Shown here piece by piece: positions 47,529-56,354 of a stretch of 64,000 nt of DNA. Source of the stretch: Chloroflexota bacterium (GTDB lineage: Bacteria; Chloroflexota; Anaerolineae; UBA1429); assembly GCA_012719135.1 (NCBI GenBank), contig JAAYAW010000070.1, forward strand, positions 36,357-100,356, read 5' to 3'. The translations under genes and the position numbers were made by a program. Below the pieces are notes generated by a model. That model was not told the origin of the DNA. It saw only the letters and a list, made by a program, of their open reading frames with translations, and made no database searches. Numbering within the stretch: position 1 is the stretch's first letter; each line of letters starts with the position of its first letter.

Positions 47529-48575
47529 ATGGCGAACACGATTCGCATCGGGATCATCGGAACGGGCGGAATTGCCACGGCAGCACACATACCCGGCTAC
47601 CGCGCGCTGGAGGACGTGGAGATCGCGGCGCTGTGCGATGTCGTACCAGGGCGCGCTGCACAGGTGGCCACTGATATCCCTGGCGCCAGAGCCTACGTCG
47701 ACTATCGCGAGATGCTCGCCAAAGAGGAACTGGATGCCGTCTCTGTCACCACGCCGAATTCGGCGCACCGGGAAGCCACAGTAGCGGCCTTTGAGGCCGG
47801 CCTCCACGTACTCTGTGAGAAACCGATCGCCATGAGCCTGGCCGAAGGCCAGGAGATGGCCGAAGCGGCCCGCAAGGCCGGCAAGCTGCTCCAGATCGGC
47901 GTACACATGCGGTTCGAGGCGGAGGCGATGGCCCTGCGAAGGATCGTGGAAGCCGGTGACATGGGCCGCATCTACCACGGAGAGGCGACGTATATGCGCC
48001 GCAGAGGCATACCCACTTGGGGCGTCTTTACGCAAAGCAAGTTCCAGGGAGGCGGCGCGCTGATCGATATCGGCGTCCACGCGCTGGATCGCGCTCTCTG
48101 GCTGATGGGAAACCCAAAGCCGGTGGCCGTGATGGGCATGACGTATGCCAACTTTGGCAAGCGCAGAGATCTGGCCACTCCCCGTGGCCTGTGGGATGTG
48201 GACAAGTTCGACGTGGATGACATGGGCGTCGCCCTCATCCGCTTTGAGGATGGTGCCTCCCTGATACTCAGAGCCTGCTGGGCCGCTCACATCGAAGGCA
48301 ACATCATCGGGACGCGCATCCTCGGAACTGAGGGAGGGGCGCACATGTCCCCCCTGTGCATCTACAGAGACATGCACGGCAGCATGGTGGATGTCAGCCC
48401 AACCGGCCTGGTTCCGGTGGACGGGCATACGGCGGAGATCGCACATTTCGTACAGTGCATTCGCGGCAAGGCGGAGTGCATGGTGCCAGTGGAGCAGGTA
48501 CTGGACGTCCAGGCCATCCTGGACGCAATCTATCTCTCCTCCAGCACCGGTCGAGAGGTACGCCTGGATGCGTGA
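47529..48575 (+). CDS. Gfo/Idh/MocA family oxidoreductase
   Basis: A 348-residue NAD(P)-dependent sugar or inositol dehydrogenase-like protein. Rossmann loop GIIGTGGIATAAHIPGY, the EKP motif in LCEKPIAMSLAEG, and the active-site region GALIDIGVHALDRALWL with the catalytic-type Asp and His. AGGGGAG precedes the ATG. It lies 26 bases after the GGT homologue and 16 bases before the next gene. Substrate not readable; a cyclic polyol or sugar is likely given xylB nearby. Confidence 0.88.
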   Translation: MANTIRIGIIGTGGIATAAHIPGYRALEDVEIAALCDVVPGRAAQVATDIPGARAYVDYREMLAKEELDAVSVTTPNSAHREATVAAFEAGLHVLCEKPIAMSLAEGQEMAEAARKAGKLLQIGVHMRFEAEAMALRRIVEAGDMGRIYHGEATYMRRRGIPTWGVFTQSKFQGGGALIDIGVHALDRALWLMGNPKPVAVMGMTYANFGKRRDLATPRGLWDVDKFDVDDMGVALIRFEDGASLILRACWAAHIEGNIIGTRILGTEGGAHMSPLCIYRDMHGSMVDVSPTGLVPVDGHTAEIAHFVQCIRGKAECMVPVEQVLDVQAILDAIYLSSSTGREVRLDA

Positions 48576-48591
48576 GTCAGGCTGCTGAGAT

Positions 48592-49272
48592 ATGCCTCAA
48601 CGCATGCATGCCCTGGAGCGCGGCTCCCACAGCCGGATGGACGCAGAGGACCATGGACTGCCCTTTTCCAACCGGTTCGCCTTGGAAAGCCGCCCCCGCC
48701 GCATCGGCCCGCTCAGACTGCGTCCAGGGCGGATATCCTACGGGCTGTGCGGTGGCATGTGCTACGCCGCGCTCGACTACTACCACGCTGGCGTTCCTGC
48801 ACCCGCAATGGTAACCGCACCGCGGTGGGGCACGACGATGCACCGCTACCTGGTGCGACGACAACTGGATAGCTGGCGGTGCCTGCTGGTGCCCCTCCGC
48901 ACGCTTTGTTGGATGGCCCTGCCGGACGAGGCCGTGGCTCGCGCCACACTCCGGCGCCAACTGCCCCGCCTGCTCGCCCTGCTCAAGCGAGGTGAGCCCG
49001 CCGTCATCCTGCTCGTACGCGTACGGCTGGGCGACCCCACCATCAACCACCAGGTGGTGGTCACGGGCTATGACTACGAGCGCAAAGGGGCGCGGGTCAG
49101 GCTCTTTCTCTACGACCCCAACCATCGTGGCGAGGTGACGCTGGATCTGAACGCCTGCCCAACGGACGCGGCTCTGGAAGCCTCCCAGTCCACAGGTGAG
49201 CGGGTTCGAGGCTTTTTCCTGTTGCCATACCGCCCCAGAACGCGCCGGCTGCCAGAGCCGGACACGATCTGA
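48592..49272 (+). CDS. papain-like fold protein of unknown function
   Basis: A 226-residue protein with three spaced motifs that look like a cysteine-peptidase triad: Cys in YGLCGGMCYAALDYY (about residue 55), His in INHQVVVTGYDYE (about 150) and an Asp/Asn in YDPNHRG (about 173). This order (Cys, His, Asp) fits C39-like or papain-like folds. There is no signal peptide. It sits between the Gfo/Idh/MocA and Ldh-type dehydrogenase genes on the same strand. Whether it is an active peptidase is not known; I do not recognise a named family. Confidence 0.6.
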   Translation: MPQRMHALERGSHSRMDAEDHGLPFSNRFALESRPRRIGPLRLRPGRISYGLCGGMCYAALDYYHAGVPAPAMVTAPRWGTTMHRYLVRRQLDSWRCLLVPLRTLCWMALPDEAVARATLRRQLPRLLALLKRGEPAVILLVRVRLGDPTINHQVVVTGYDYERKGARVRLFLYDPNHRGEVTLDLNACPTDAALEASQSTGERVRGFFLLPYRPRTRRLPEPDTI

Positions 49273-49295
49273 TCGCTTCCCGGAAAGGTAACGCT

Positions 49296-50348
49296 ATGCC
49301 TGTTGCACGAGTCGATGAGCATGAACTGCTTCGCTTTGCGAGTGCGATCTTTGAGGCCGTGGGTGTCCCCCCGGAGCACGCCCGGGTCGTCGCAGAGAAC
49401 CTGGTGCAGGGAGAGATGCACGGTCTGGCCAGCCACGGCGTCTCGCGACTTCTCAGAGTCTACGCCGAGCGCTTTGCCGGGGGCGGCATCAACCCGCGGC
49501 CGGACATCACCGTGATCCACCAGGATCGTGGTTGTGCCCTCCTCGATGGCGACGACGGACCGGGCGCCGTGGTTGGCCGCCAGGCGATGAGACTCGCCAT
49601 AGAACTGGCGCGCGTGCACGGATCCGGCTGGGTGGCCGTGCGCACCAGTTCTCACTACGGTGCCGCCTTTCTGTTTGCACGCCTCGCGATGCAGGAAGGC
49701 ATGATCGGGTTCTCGAGCACCAATACGGTTGTGCAGGTCGCCCCTTCGGGGGGGCGCCAGAAGATGCTCGGGACGAACCCGATTTGCATAGCGGTGCCAG
49801 GAGGCGAACGCGGGCCCATCATCCTGGACATGGCCACCAGCCAGACGGCGAGGGGTAAGATCCAGGTAGCGGCGATCGACGGCAAGCCGATCCCCCTTGG
49901 ATGGGCGGTGGACAGGGACGATCAGCCCACTACCGACCCTGAGGAGGCTTGGCGACTCTTGCCGCTGGGTGGCTACAAGGGCTACGGCCTCGCCCTTGTG
50001 ATGGAGATCCTGAGCGCGGTGATCGCTGGAGCCATGGTGGGCAATCAGGTGGGGGAGATGTTCAACCACCCGAGCACCCATCAGCGCATCGGTCACATTT
50101 TCGGGGCTCTGGACCTCTCGGCTTTCGGGCCCCTGGAGGGGTTCCGCGCCCGCATGGATGCGCTGGTGGGGTACATCAAGAGCTGCGAACTGGAGGCCGG
50201 CAGCAAGGAAGTGCTGCTGCCAGGTGAACTCGAAGCCCGCGCCGCCGAGCGCGCACGACGCGAGGGGATCCCCCTCTCTGAGGACGTGTACGCCATCATG
50301 GGGCGCCTGGCGAGCGAGTACGGTGTGGCGCCGCTGAGCACACGATAG
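49296..50348 (+). CDS. Ldh family (malate/L-lactate/ureidoglycolate-type) oxidoreductase
   Basis: A 350-residue NAD(P)-dependent dehydrogenase of the type II malate/L-lactate family, unrelated to Rossmann LDHs. Signatures: MHGLASHGVSRLLRVYAERF near the start (catalytic His), VAVRTSSHYGAAFLFARLA, GTNPICIAVPGG, DMATSQTARGKI and LPLGGYKGYGLALVMEIL. GGAAAGG lies before the ATG. It ends the xylB-starting plus-strand run. Which 2-hydroxy acid is used is unclear. Confidence 0.9.
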   Translation: MPVARVDEHELLRFASAIFEAVGVPPEHARVVAENLVQGEMHGLASHGVSRLLRVYAERFAGGGINPRPDITVIHQDRGCALLDGDDGPGAVVGRQAMRLAIELARVHGSGWVAVRTSSHYGAAFLFARLAMQEGMIGFSSTNTVVQVAPSGGRQKMLGTNPICIAVPGGERGPIILDMATSQTARGKIQVAAIDGKPIPLGWAVDRDDQPTTDPEEAWRLLPLGGYKGYGLALVMEILSAVIAGAMVGNQVGEMFNHPSTHQRIGHIFGALDLSAFGPLEGFRARMDALVGYIKSCELEAGSKEVLLPGELEARAAERARREGIPLSEDVYAIMGRLASEYGVAPLSTR

Positions 50349-50425
50349 CGTTCTCCTGCAGGCGAAGTGGTCTGCCACGGCACGCTCGCATACCTCGACC
50401 TGCCAGCGTCGTTCGCCAAAGCAAG

Positions 50426-50456
50426 TGAGCGGTATGGCACGAGACCATACCGCTCA
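50426..50456. terminator. bidirectional terminator between Ldh-type gene and ileS
   Basis: TGAGCGGTATGG and CCATACCGCTCA pair perfectly around 7 bases, 78 bases past the dehydrogenase stop and 34 bases past the convergent ileS stop. No long T run on either strand. Confidence 0.55.
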
Positions 50457-50489
50457 GAGTCCTGCGATATTCGATCAAGACAATGCGGT

Positions 50490-53400
50490 CTAGCGGCGGA
50501 CCCGCACCTCCACGGTGTCGCCATCCAGCCTCTGGCCATCGCTCGCATCCCAGGCAAGTCCGTCATCCTCAAAGAGCAGCACGGTGGCCAGCGTCTCCTG
50601 GCGGAAGTAGGCGCCGAACTCCTCGACCGCCGCATGAGCCTCCGGAGTCAACCCGAGGAGCCCAACGGTGATGCGATCATCGAGGGAATAGCCGGCGTCT
50701 TTTCGCAACGTCTGCACGTAGCGAACGAGGTCACGAACCAGCCCCTCGGCCCGCAGGGTCGGGGTGATCGTCGTGTCCACCGCCAGAGTCACGCCCTTGT
50801 CTGAAACCACGGCTAGCCCCTCCCCTGGTTCGGCGTTGATGATGATCTCCTCAGGTAGCAGCGAGACAGTCTCGCTGCCCACGCTGATCTCGATGGGCTG
50901 TCCCACCTTCAGGCGCCGCACCGCCGGCACGGGATCGAGTTCGGCGAGCGCTTGGCGGATCCGCGGATAGAGAGCGCCGTACTTGGGCCCGAGCAGACGG
51001 CCTTCGCCAGCCAGGCGATAGCGAACGAGCGAGCCCTCGTCTCGGACGAACACCAACTCCTTGACGTTCAACTCGTCGCGCACGAGGCTGGCCAGTTCCT
51101 CGGAGAGGCCCGCACCAGCACCCCCCGCGTATAGGAGGGCCTTGGCCAAAGGCTGGCGGATCTTTATGTTTGCCGAGTTGCGGGCGCTGAGCCCCAGGCT
51201 CGCCGCATCACGGGCCAACGCCATCTGGGCGATCAGATCCCCGTCAATCGTGTCGGCTTCCGGCTCTGGCCAGAGCGTGTGATGCACGCTCTGGAGGGCC
51301 TCGGGCTGCACCGAGCGCACGAGATTCTGATACATGATCTCTGTCACAAAAGGCGTAAACGGCGCCAGCATACGAATCAGGCGCACGAGCACATAGTAGA
51401 GCGTGGCATAGGCGGTCTGCTTGTCCCGGTCATGCTCGCTCTTCCAGAACCGGCGCCGGCTGCGCCGGATATACCAGTTCGTGAGATCGTCGATGAATGC
51501 CTCAGTCACGACGGTAGCCGAGTAAGCATCGGAATCAGCCAGTGAGGCGCTCACCGCCTCGCTCACCTGGTTACAGCGCGCCACAATCCAGCGATCCAGC
51601 GGATTCTGCCCGGCGGGCGCCCGGCCCTCGGGCCGGTCCGAATCAAAGCCTTCGGCGGCGGGCTCCCAGCCGTCCAGGCGGGCATAGCTCACGAAAAAGT
51701 TGTAGACGTTCCAGAGCGGCAGGAGGAACTGCCGCCGGACCTCATCGGCCCTGTTATAGCCGAACAGCAGGTTATTCTCCGGCTTGTGAGCGCAGTATAG
51801 CCAGCGCATCACGTCCACGCCCATCAGGTCCGCCGCCTCGTTGAACTCGATCATGTTCCCTGAGGACTTGTGCATGGGCGAACCGTCTTCGGAGAGCAGG
51901 AGTGCATAGGAGAAATTCTCCAGGAACGGTGGCCTCTCCTCCAGGACCGTGGACATGGCCAGCAGGCTGTAGAACCAGTTCCGGAACTGGCCGGGGAATG
52001 ACTCACTGATCCAGTGGGCAGGGAACCACTTGTCCCAGTAGGCACGATCGCTGCGGTAGCCAAGGGTAGAGAACGGAACCACGCCTGCATCCAGCCAGGG
52101 GTTGCCAACGTCCTCGATCCGGCGCATCTCGGCGCCACACTGAGAACAGCGGATCTTGACGGCATCGATAAAGGGCCGATGTGGGGTATGCCCGTTGAAG
52201 ATGTCCCACCCGGCGACGGCCTTCGACTGCAGGTCGTGCTCGTCCTTTACGACCTCATAGTGGCCGCAATCCTCGCACTCCCAGATGGGAAGCGCAAGGC
52301 CCCAGTAGCGCTTTTTGCTGATCATCCAGTCATGCATGTTCCGCAACCAGTCCAGCTCGCGATCCAGGCCAAAGGCGGGGATCCAGCGGATCTGGCGAGT
52401 CACATCCATCATCTTTTCGCGCAGTTGGTCCATGCTGATGAACCACTCGTCCACGAGGCGAAACACCAGCGGCGTTTTGCATCGCCAGCAGATCGGATAT
52501 CGATGGGTATAGTCCTGCACCCGATAGAGAAGGCCACGGTTCCGCAGATCGTCAAAGATCGGATGGGCTACGTCCGCGACGTTCATCCCGCTGAGCCAGC
52601 CGAAACCCTCGACGACAACGCCTTCCTCGTCCAGGGGCGCCACGATCGGCAGGGAAAGCTCCCGCCCGAGGGCATAGTCCTCAGCCCCGCAGCCCGGGGC
52701 GATGTGAACGATGCCGGTTCCTTCTTCTTCGCCAACCTGATCCCACAGCACCACACGATGGGCCTGTGTAGCCGTTTGCTCGATCCCCTCGGTCAGCTTG
52801 CGCAGCGCCGTGTGCCCGCCCGGTTCCTGGTTGGCCGGAAGGTAGTCAAAGGGGCCGTCATAAGCCCAGCCCTCCATATCGGCCCCGGTCAGCTCGCTGA
52901 GCACCTCATAGGGTCCCTGGAGCATGTGCAGGGTTCCCTTTGAGAGATAGAGGATCTCGTCTCCGGCGCGCACACGTACGTAGGCGAGCTTGGCTCCCAC
53001 GGCCGCCGCGACGTTGCTGGATAGAGTCCAGGGGGTGGTGGTCCACACCAGAAGCGACTCGCCGGGCCGGCCTCGCAACGGGAATCGGACCGTTACGGCC
53101 TCATGGGTGAGTTCGGCATAGCCGTCCGTCACAATCTCGTGCTGGCTGATGCCGGTGGCGCAGCGTGGGCACCAGGGCATGGAATCAGCTCCGCGGTAAA
53201 GCCATCCGTTCTCCCAACACCTGTGGAGCATATTCCAGATGACATAGTTGTTCTCGTTTGAGAAGGTAAAGTAACTGCCGCCCATCTCTCTCAAGCCGAG
53301 ACGTCCGACAATCTGCTCAACCGTGTCCGTCACAGGTCCATCGGGGCCCTGCACCGTGATGATCTGCTGTGGGTCCTCACCCAGCCTGTCCGCGAGCCAC

Positions 53401-53858
53401 CGCAGGTGGGCAGGGCTGTTCCAGTCCATCCAGTAGCCCAGCCGGATTGACTGCTCCGTTTGCACCGCCGCCATACGCAATACGCGCTGCTTGCACTTGA
53501 TCACAAAGCGATCCAGCCCGTATGCCTCGATATCCTTTTTGGTGGCGAATCCGAGTTCCTTCTCCACCTCGACCTCGACCCACAGGCCCTGGCAATCAAA
53601 ACCATTCTGGTAGCGCAGTTCGCGACCCTGCATGGCCCAGAAGCGGTTGAAGAGGTCTTTGTAGGTACGTCCCCAGCCGTGGTGCACGCCCATCGGGTTG
53701 TTGGCCGTGATGGGACCGTCGATAAACGACCAGGGCGGGCTGTCATGGCGCAGTTCACGCAAACGCTCAAAGGCGCGGGATTGCTCCCACATCTGCAGCA
53801 CGTCCTTCTCCTGCTCGACGAAGTCCACGTTGCTCGGCACCGGATTGAAGGTCATCAC
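50490..53858 (-). CDS. ileS: isoleucyl-tRNA synthetase
   Basis: A 1122-residue class I synthetase for tRNA-Ile. The HIGH region reads ITANNPMGVHHGWGRTYKD, so the signature is HHGW rather than HVGH, and the KMSKS loop reads SPMHKSSGNMIEFNEA. The editing domain (RGRPGESLLVWTTTPWTLSSNVA), Cys-rich regions and a long anticodon-binding C-terminal part are present. These variants and the long tail suggest a branch different from E. coli IleRS, closer to type 2 enzymes. GAGGAGATA precedes the start. It is preceded by an isoleucine T-box. Confidence 0.94.
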   Translation of the reverse strand: MMTFNPVPSNVDFVEQEKDVLQMWEQSRAFERLRELRHDSPPWSFIDGPITANNPMGVHHGWGRTYKDLFNRFWAMQGRELRYQNGFDCQGLWVEVEVEKELGFATKKDIEAYGLDRFVIKCKQRVLRMAAVQTEQSIRLGYWMDWNSPAHLRWLADRLGEDPQQIITVQGPDGPVTDTVEQIVGRLGLREMGGSYFTFSNENNYVIWNMLHRCWENGWLYRGADSMPWCPRCATGISQHEIVTDGYAELTHEAVTVRFPLRGRPGESLLVWTTTPWTLSSNVAAAVGAKLAYVRVRAGDEILYLSKGTLHMLQGPYEVLSELTGADMEGWAYDGPFDYLPANQEPGGHTALRKLTEGIEQTATQAHRVVLWDQVGEEEGTGIVHIAPGCGAEDYALGRELSLPIVAPLDEEGVVVEGFGWLSGMNVADVAHPIFDDLRNRGLLYRVQDYTHRYPICWRCKTPLVFRLVDEWFISMDQLREKMMDVTRQIRWIPAFGLDRELDWLRNMHDWMISKKRYWGLALPIWECEDCGHYEVVKDEHDLQSKAVAGWDIFNGHTPHRPFIDAVKIRCSQCGAEMRRIEDVGNPWLDAGVVPFSTLGYRSDRAYWDKWFPAHWISESFPGQFRNWFYSLLAMSTVLEERPPFLENFSYALLLSEDGSPMHKSSGNMIEFNEAADLMGVDVMRWLYCAHKPENNLLFGYNRADEVRRQFLLPLWNVYNFFVSYARLDGWEPAAEGFDSDRPEGRAPAGQNPLDRWIVARCNQVSEAVSASLADSDAYSATVVTEAFIDDLTNWYIRRSRRRFWKSEHDRDKQTAYATLYYVLVRLIRMLAPFTPFVTEIMYQNLVRSVQPEALQSVHHTLWPEPEADTIDGDLIAQMALARDAASLGLSARNSANIKIRQPLAKALLYAGGAGAGLSEELASLVRDELNVKELVFVRDEGSLVRYRLAGEGRLLGPKYGALYPRIRQALAELDPVPAVRRLKVGQPIEISVGSETVSLLPEEIIINAEPGEGLAVVSDKGVTLAVDTTITPTLRAEGLVRDLVRYVQTLRKDAGYSLDDRITVGLLGLTPEAHAAVEEFGAYFRQETLATVLLFEDDGLAWDASDGQRLDGDTVEVRVRR

Positions 53859-53889
53859 CTATCTCCTCTGGAGCACCACATGTGCGCAC

Positions 53890-54178
53890 AAACAAAAACG
53901 CTCCCGTCCCTTGAGGGACGAGAGCTGCTGGAGCATCCCGCGGTACCACCCTGATTGGCATACGCCCACTCACCCTGCGCAACACCGCGGCCGCCGTGCT
54001 TTGGCTGATACAGGAGCGCCCTGGTAACGAGGGGCGAATCCGGGCACGTCTACTGGGCCGCTGCCGTTTGAGTGCCAGCTCGGGAGGGATCTTCGGTCAC
54101 AACCAACGCACCCGGATCACACCTCCCCGGGCTCTCTGAGCGTGGCCTGTGACGTACTCGTCTCCGTCATAGCCTGTA
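53890..54178 (-). promoter_or_regulatory. T-box riboswitch, isoleucine-specific (specifier AUC)
   Basis: On the minus strand: stem I elements TATGACGGAGACGAGTAC, AGAGAG and GGTGTGA; the specifier ATC at 54090-54088 within CGAAGATCCC; the antiterminator AGGGTGGTACCGCGG (53952-53938); then a terminator CTCTCGTCCC-TCAA-GGGACGGGAG with TTTTTGTTT. It should sense uncharged tRNA-Ile and control ileS by antitermination. It is about 290 bases long and fills the gap between the ileS start and its promoter. Confidence 0.95.
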
Positions 54179-54186
54179 ACATAGCC

Positions 54187-54215
54187 ATTATACCCATCGG
54201 GGCGGAGCGCGTCAA
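54187..54215 (-). promoter_or_regulatory. promoter of the ileS T-box transcript
   Basis: Minus strand TTGACG, 17 bases, TATAAT (perfect -10). The start near 54180 is right at the T-box 5' end. Its -35 overlaps the last codons of the upstream ATPase gene. Confidence 0.7.
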
Positions 54216-54928
54216 CTTTCGTCGCCCGTCCCGCGCTCGTTGAGAATCTGTCCATCAGCCATGTCGTAGGTATAGTGCGTATACTCCCGCATCACCGGAT
54301 CGTGGGACGTCATCAAAATCGATACGTCCTCGCTGGTCACGATGGTCCGAAACAGATCCATGATCGCGCGGCCAGTGACGCTATCCAGCTCTCCCGTAGG
54401 CTCATCCGCAAGGATCAACCCGGGGCGGTTGACGAGCGCACGCGCGATCGCGACGCGTTGTTGCTGCCCGCCGGAAAGCTCCTGAGGGCGATGCCTGGCC
54501 CATCGCGTCAACCCCACCAGTTCGAGCATCTCCATCACACGCTGGCGCCGCACCCTCGCCCTCGTGCCAAGCATGCGCAACGGGAGCTCTACATTCTCAA
54601 AGGCCGACATCGTTGGCATGAGCGCGAAGGACTGGAAGATAAAACCGATGCGGTGCCGTCGCAGCTCGGTCAGTTCGCGGTCGGAGACGCCGGAGATATC
54701 CTGGCCATACACGTACATCTGACCTTCGCTGGGATGATCAAGCCCACCGATGATGTTCATCAACGTCGTCTTGCCCGAGCCGGAGCGCCCCATCAGCCCC
54801 ACGAACTCTTGTGGCCGGACTTCTACGCTGACTCCCCTCAGCGCGTGCACTTCGTTCTGACCAACGCGAAAGACCCGCGTTACGCCGACGCTCCTTACGA
54901 CGAGATCGCCATTGGATTCTGCTGTCAC
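54212..54928 (-). CDS. ABC transporter ATP-binding protein (MacB/LolD type)
   Basis: A 238-residue ATPase with Walker [10 protein letters not shown], signature [15 protein letters not shown], Walker [10 protein letters not shown] and the H-loop TSHD. Best fit is the LolD/MacB subgroup that drives FtsX-like permeases in export. It overlaps the AbrB-containing ATPase gene by 4 bases and ends at the ileS promoter. No permease of the matching kind lies in the operon. Confidence 0.9.
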   Translation of the reverse strand: MTAESNGDLVVRSVGVTRVFRVGQNEVHALRGVSVEVRPQEFVGLMGRSGSGKTTLMNIIGGLDHPSEGQMYVYGQDISGVSDRELTELRRHRIGFIFQSFALMPTMSAFENVELPLRMLGTRARVRRQRVMEMLELVGLTRWARHRPQELSGGQQQRVAIARALVNRPGLILADEPTGELDSVTGRAIMDLFRTIVTSEDVSILMTSHDPVMREYTHYTYDMADGQILNERGTGDES

Positions 54929-56040
54929 GTGATATCCTTTGTCTGGTCAGCTTGATCGCCTCTGCCGAGGAGCCTGCGCAGGTTGCGCCTCGCCCCGGCC
55001 ACCTGCAGGCGCAGATCCCGAGAACGCCCGGGGCGCGCCCAGCTCTCAGCCGCCTCGGCCGCACGAGCAGCCTGAGCGGTCGTATCGGAAAGGCCCATCG
55101 CCGGCCGGATGAGTATGCCCTCGTCGGTGAGATCGATCTGAGCGCGATCGGAAATCCCCAGCGCCTCCAGAAACTCACGTGGCACTTGCAGCCGCCCCGC
55201 GGAATCCAGCACCACGTACTCATGAAAAGCCGCCGCCGGATCTGCGGATATACTGCGGCCAGCCTGGCCGTTCGCGTCGTCCTGTAGAGGCTCGCCCTCG
55301 CCGCTTGGAGCATCCGCGTCTTCGCCGCCAGCCTGCAGCCGGCGCACGCGCTCACTGGAGGTGCGGCCGTCGCGTATGGTGACCACACGATCGACCTGGT
55401 TGGAGGCACGGACATCGTGCGTCACCATGACGACGGTGAGGCCGAACTCCTCGCTAAGGGTGCGCAGGGTATCGATGATCGCCTGAGCCGTCACCGTATC
55501 CACCTCGCCGGTGGGCTCGTCCGCCAGAAGCAGGACGGGCTTGTTGGCAAGGCCCACAGCGATCGCGGTTCGCTGCTGCTCTCCACCAGAGAGTTGAGCC
55601 AGAGCGTGGTGCCTTCTGGACCACAGACCGACCGCCTCCAGCAACTGCTGCGCCCAGTCCTCACGCTCCTTGGGGCCCAGCCCCGCCACGATCATCGGCA
55701 GCTGGACGTTCTCGTTCACGGTGAGATATGGAATGAGGTTTCGAGATGGCTGTTGCCACACAAAGCCGACCTTCTCTCGCCGGTACTTTGTCAGTGCCAC
55801 CGTGGAAAGCTTGAGAAGGTCCTGGCCATCCACGACTGCCTTGCCCGCCGACGGCCTATCCAGCCCGCCGAGGATGTTCATCAGGGTCGACTTGCCGCTG
55901 CCACTGGGCCCGATGATGGCCATGAACTCGCCGCGCTCGACAACCAGGTCCAGTCCTCCTAAAGCCACCATCTCCAGATCCTGGACCTTGTATATCTTGA
56001 CCAGGCCGTCACACAGGATCATCGGACCGTTCGATGCCAT
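54925..56040 (-). CDS. ABC transporter ATP-binding protein with C-terminal AbrB-like domain
   Basis: A 371-residue protein with two parts. Residues 1 to about 230 are a MacB/LolD-type ATPase (Walker A GPSGSGKST, signature LSGGEQQRTAIAVGL, Walker [11 protein letters not shown]). About 275-318 matches a SpoVT/AbrB swapped-hairpin unit (VVLDSAGRLQVPREFLEALGIS, then AQIDLTDEGILIRP), normally a DNA-binding or dimerising fold. A basic tail follows. The ORF track starts at 56199; the ATG at 56040, after GAGAGG, fits the start of the ATPase fold. The gene overlaps the second ATPase by 4 bases. The AbrB part is unusual for ABC ATPases. Confidence 0.85.
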   Translation of the reverse strand: MASNGPMILCDGLVKIYKVQDLEMVALGGLDLVVERGEFMAIIGPSGSGKSTLMNILGGLDRPSAGKAVVDGQDLLKLSTVALTKYRREKVGFVWQQPSRNLIPYLTVNENVQLPMIVAGLGPKEREDWAQQLLEAVGLWSRRHHALAQLSGGEQQRTAIAVGLANKPVLLLADEPTGEVDTVTAQAIIDTLRTLSEEFGLTVVMVTHDVRASNQVDRVVTIRDGRTSSERVRRLQAGGEDADAPSGEGEPLQDDANGQAGRSISADPAAAFHEYVVLDSAGRLQVPREFLEALGISDRAQIDLTDEGILIRPAMGLSDTTAQAARAAEAAESWARPGRSRDLRLQVAGARRNLRRLLGRGDQADQTKDIT

Positions 56041-56354
56041 AACTAGACTGCCTCTCCCAGCTAGACTGCCTTTAGGTACTTGGCGGCGAATGCCGCACGA
56101 GACCCCTCGCGCGTCCGATTCCGCACGCCCACGATGACAGGTGCCGCAACGCCATCCCGCGAGGGGTGTCGCCAGCTGTGCGGGCCCCTCATGATGCACA
56201 CTCCCGGTGAAACCCAGGCGCTGGCGCTGGTTTGTTCAGAGCCCTCGGTCAGGCTGGGGGCAATGGATGCATCGGCCCCAGCAGCACGGTGACGCCGCGC
56301 CCGACACGCGCGACATACGCCCCCGTGCTTCGACCCGGATGACACTCGATCCAC
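56041..56354. other. 314-base gap in the efflux operon, no clear gene
   Basis: Between the adaptor and the first ATPase lies a stretch without a convincing gene. A 97-codon minus-strand frame (56061-56354) has no ribosome site that I trust and no recognisable fold. At the ATPase end there is a direct repeat of AGGCAGTCTAG (about 56046-56072). A permease would be expected here from gene order; none is encoded. Confidence 0.5.
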
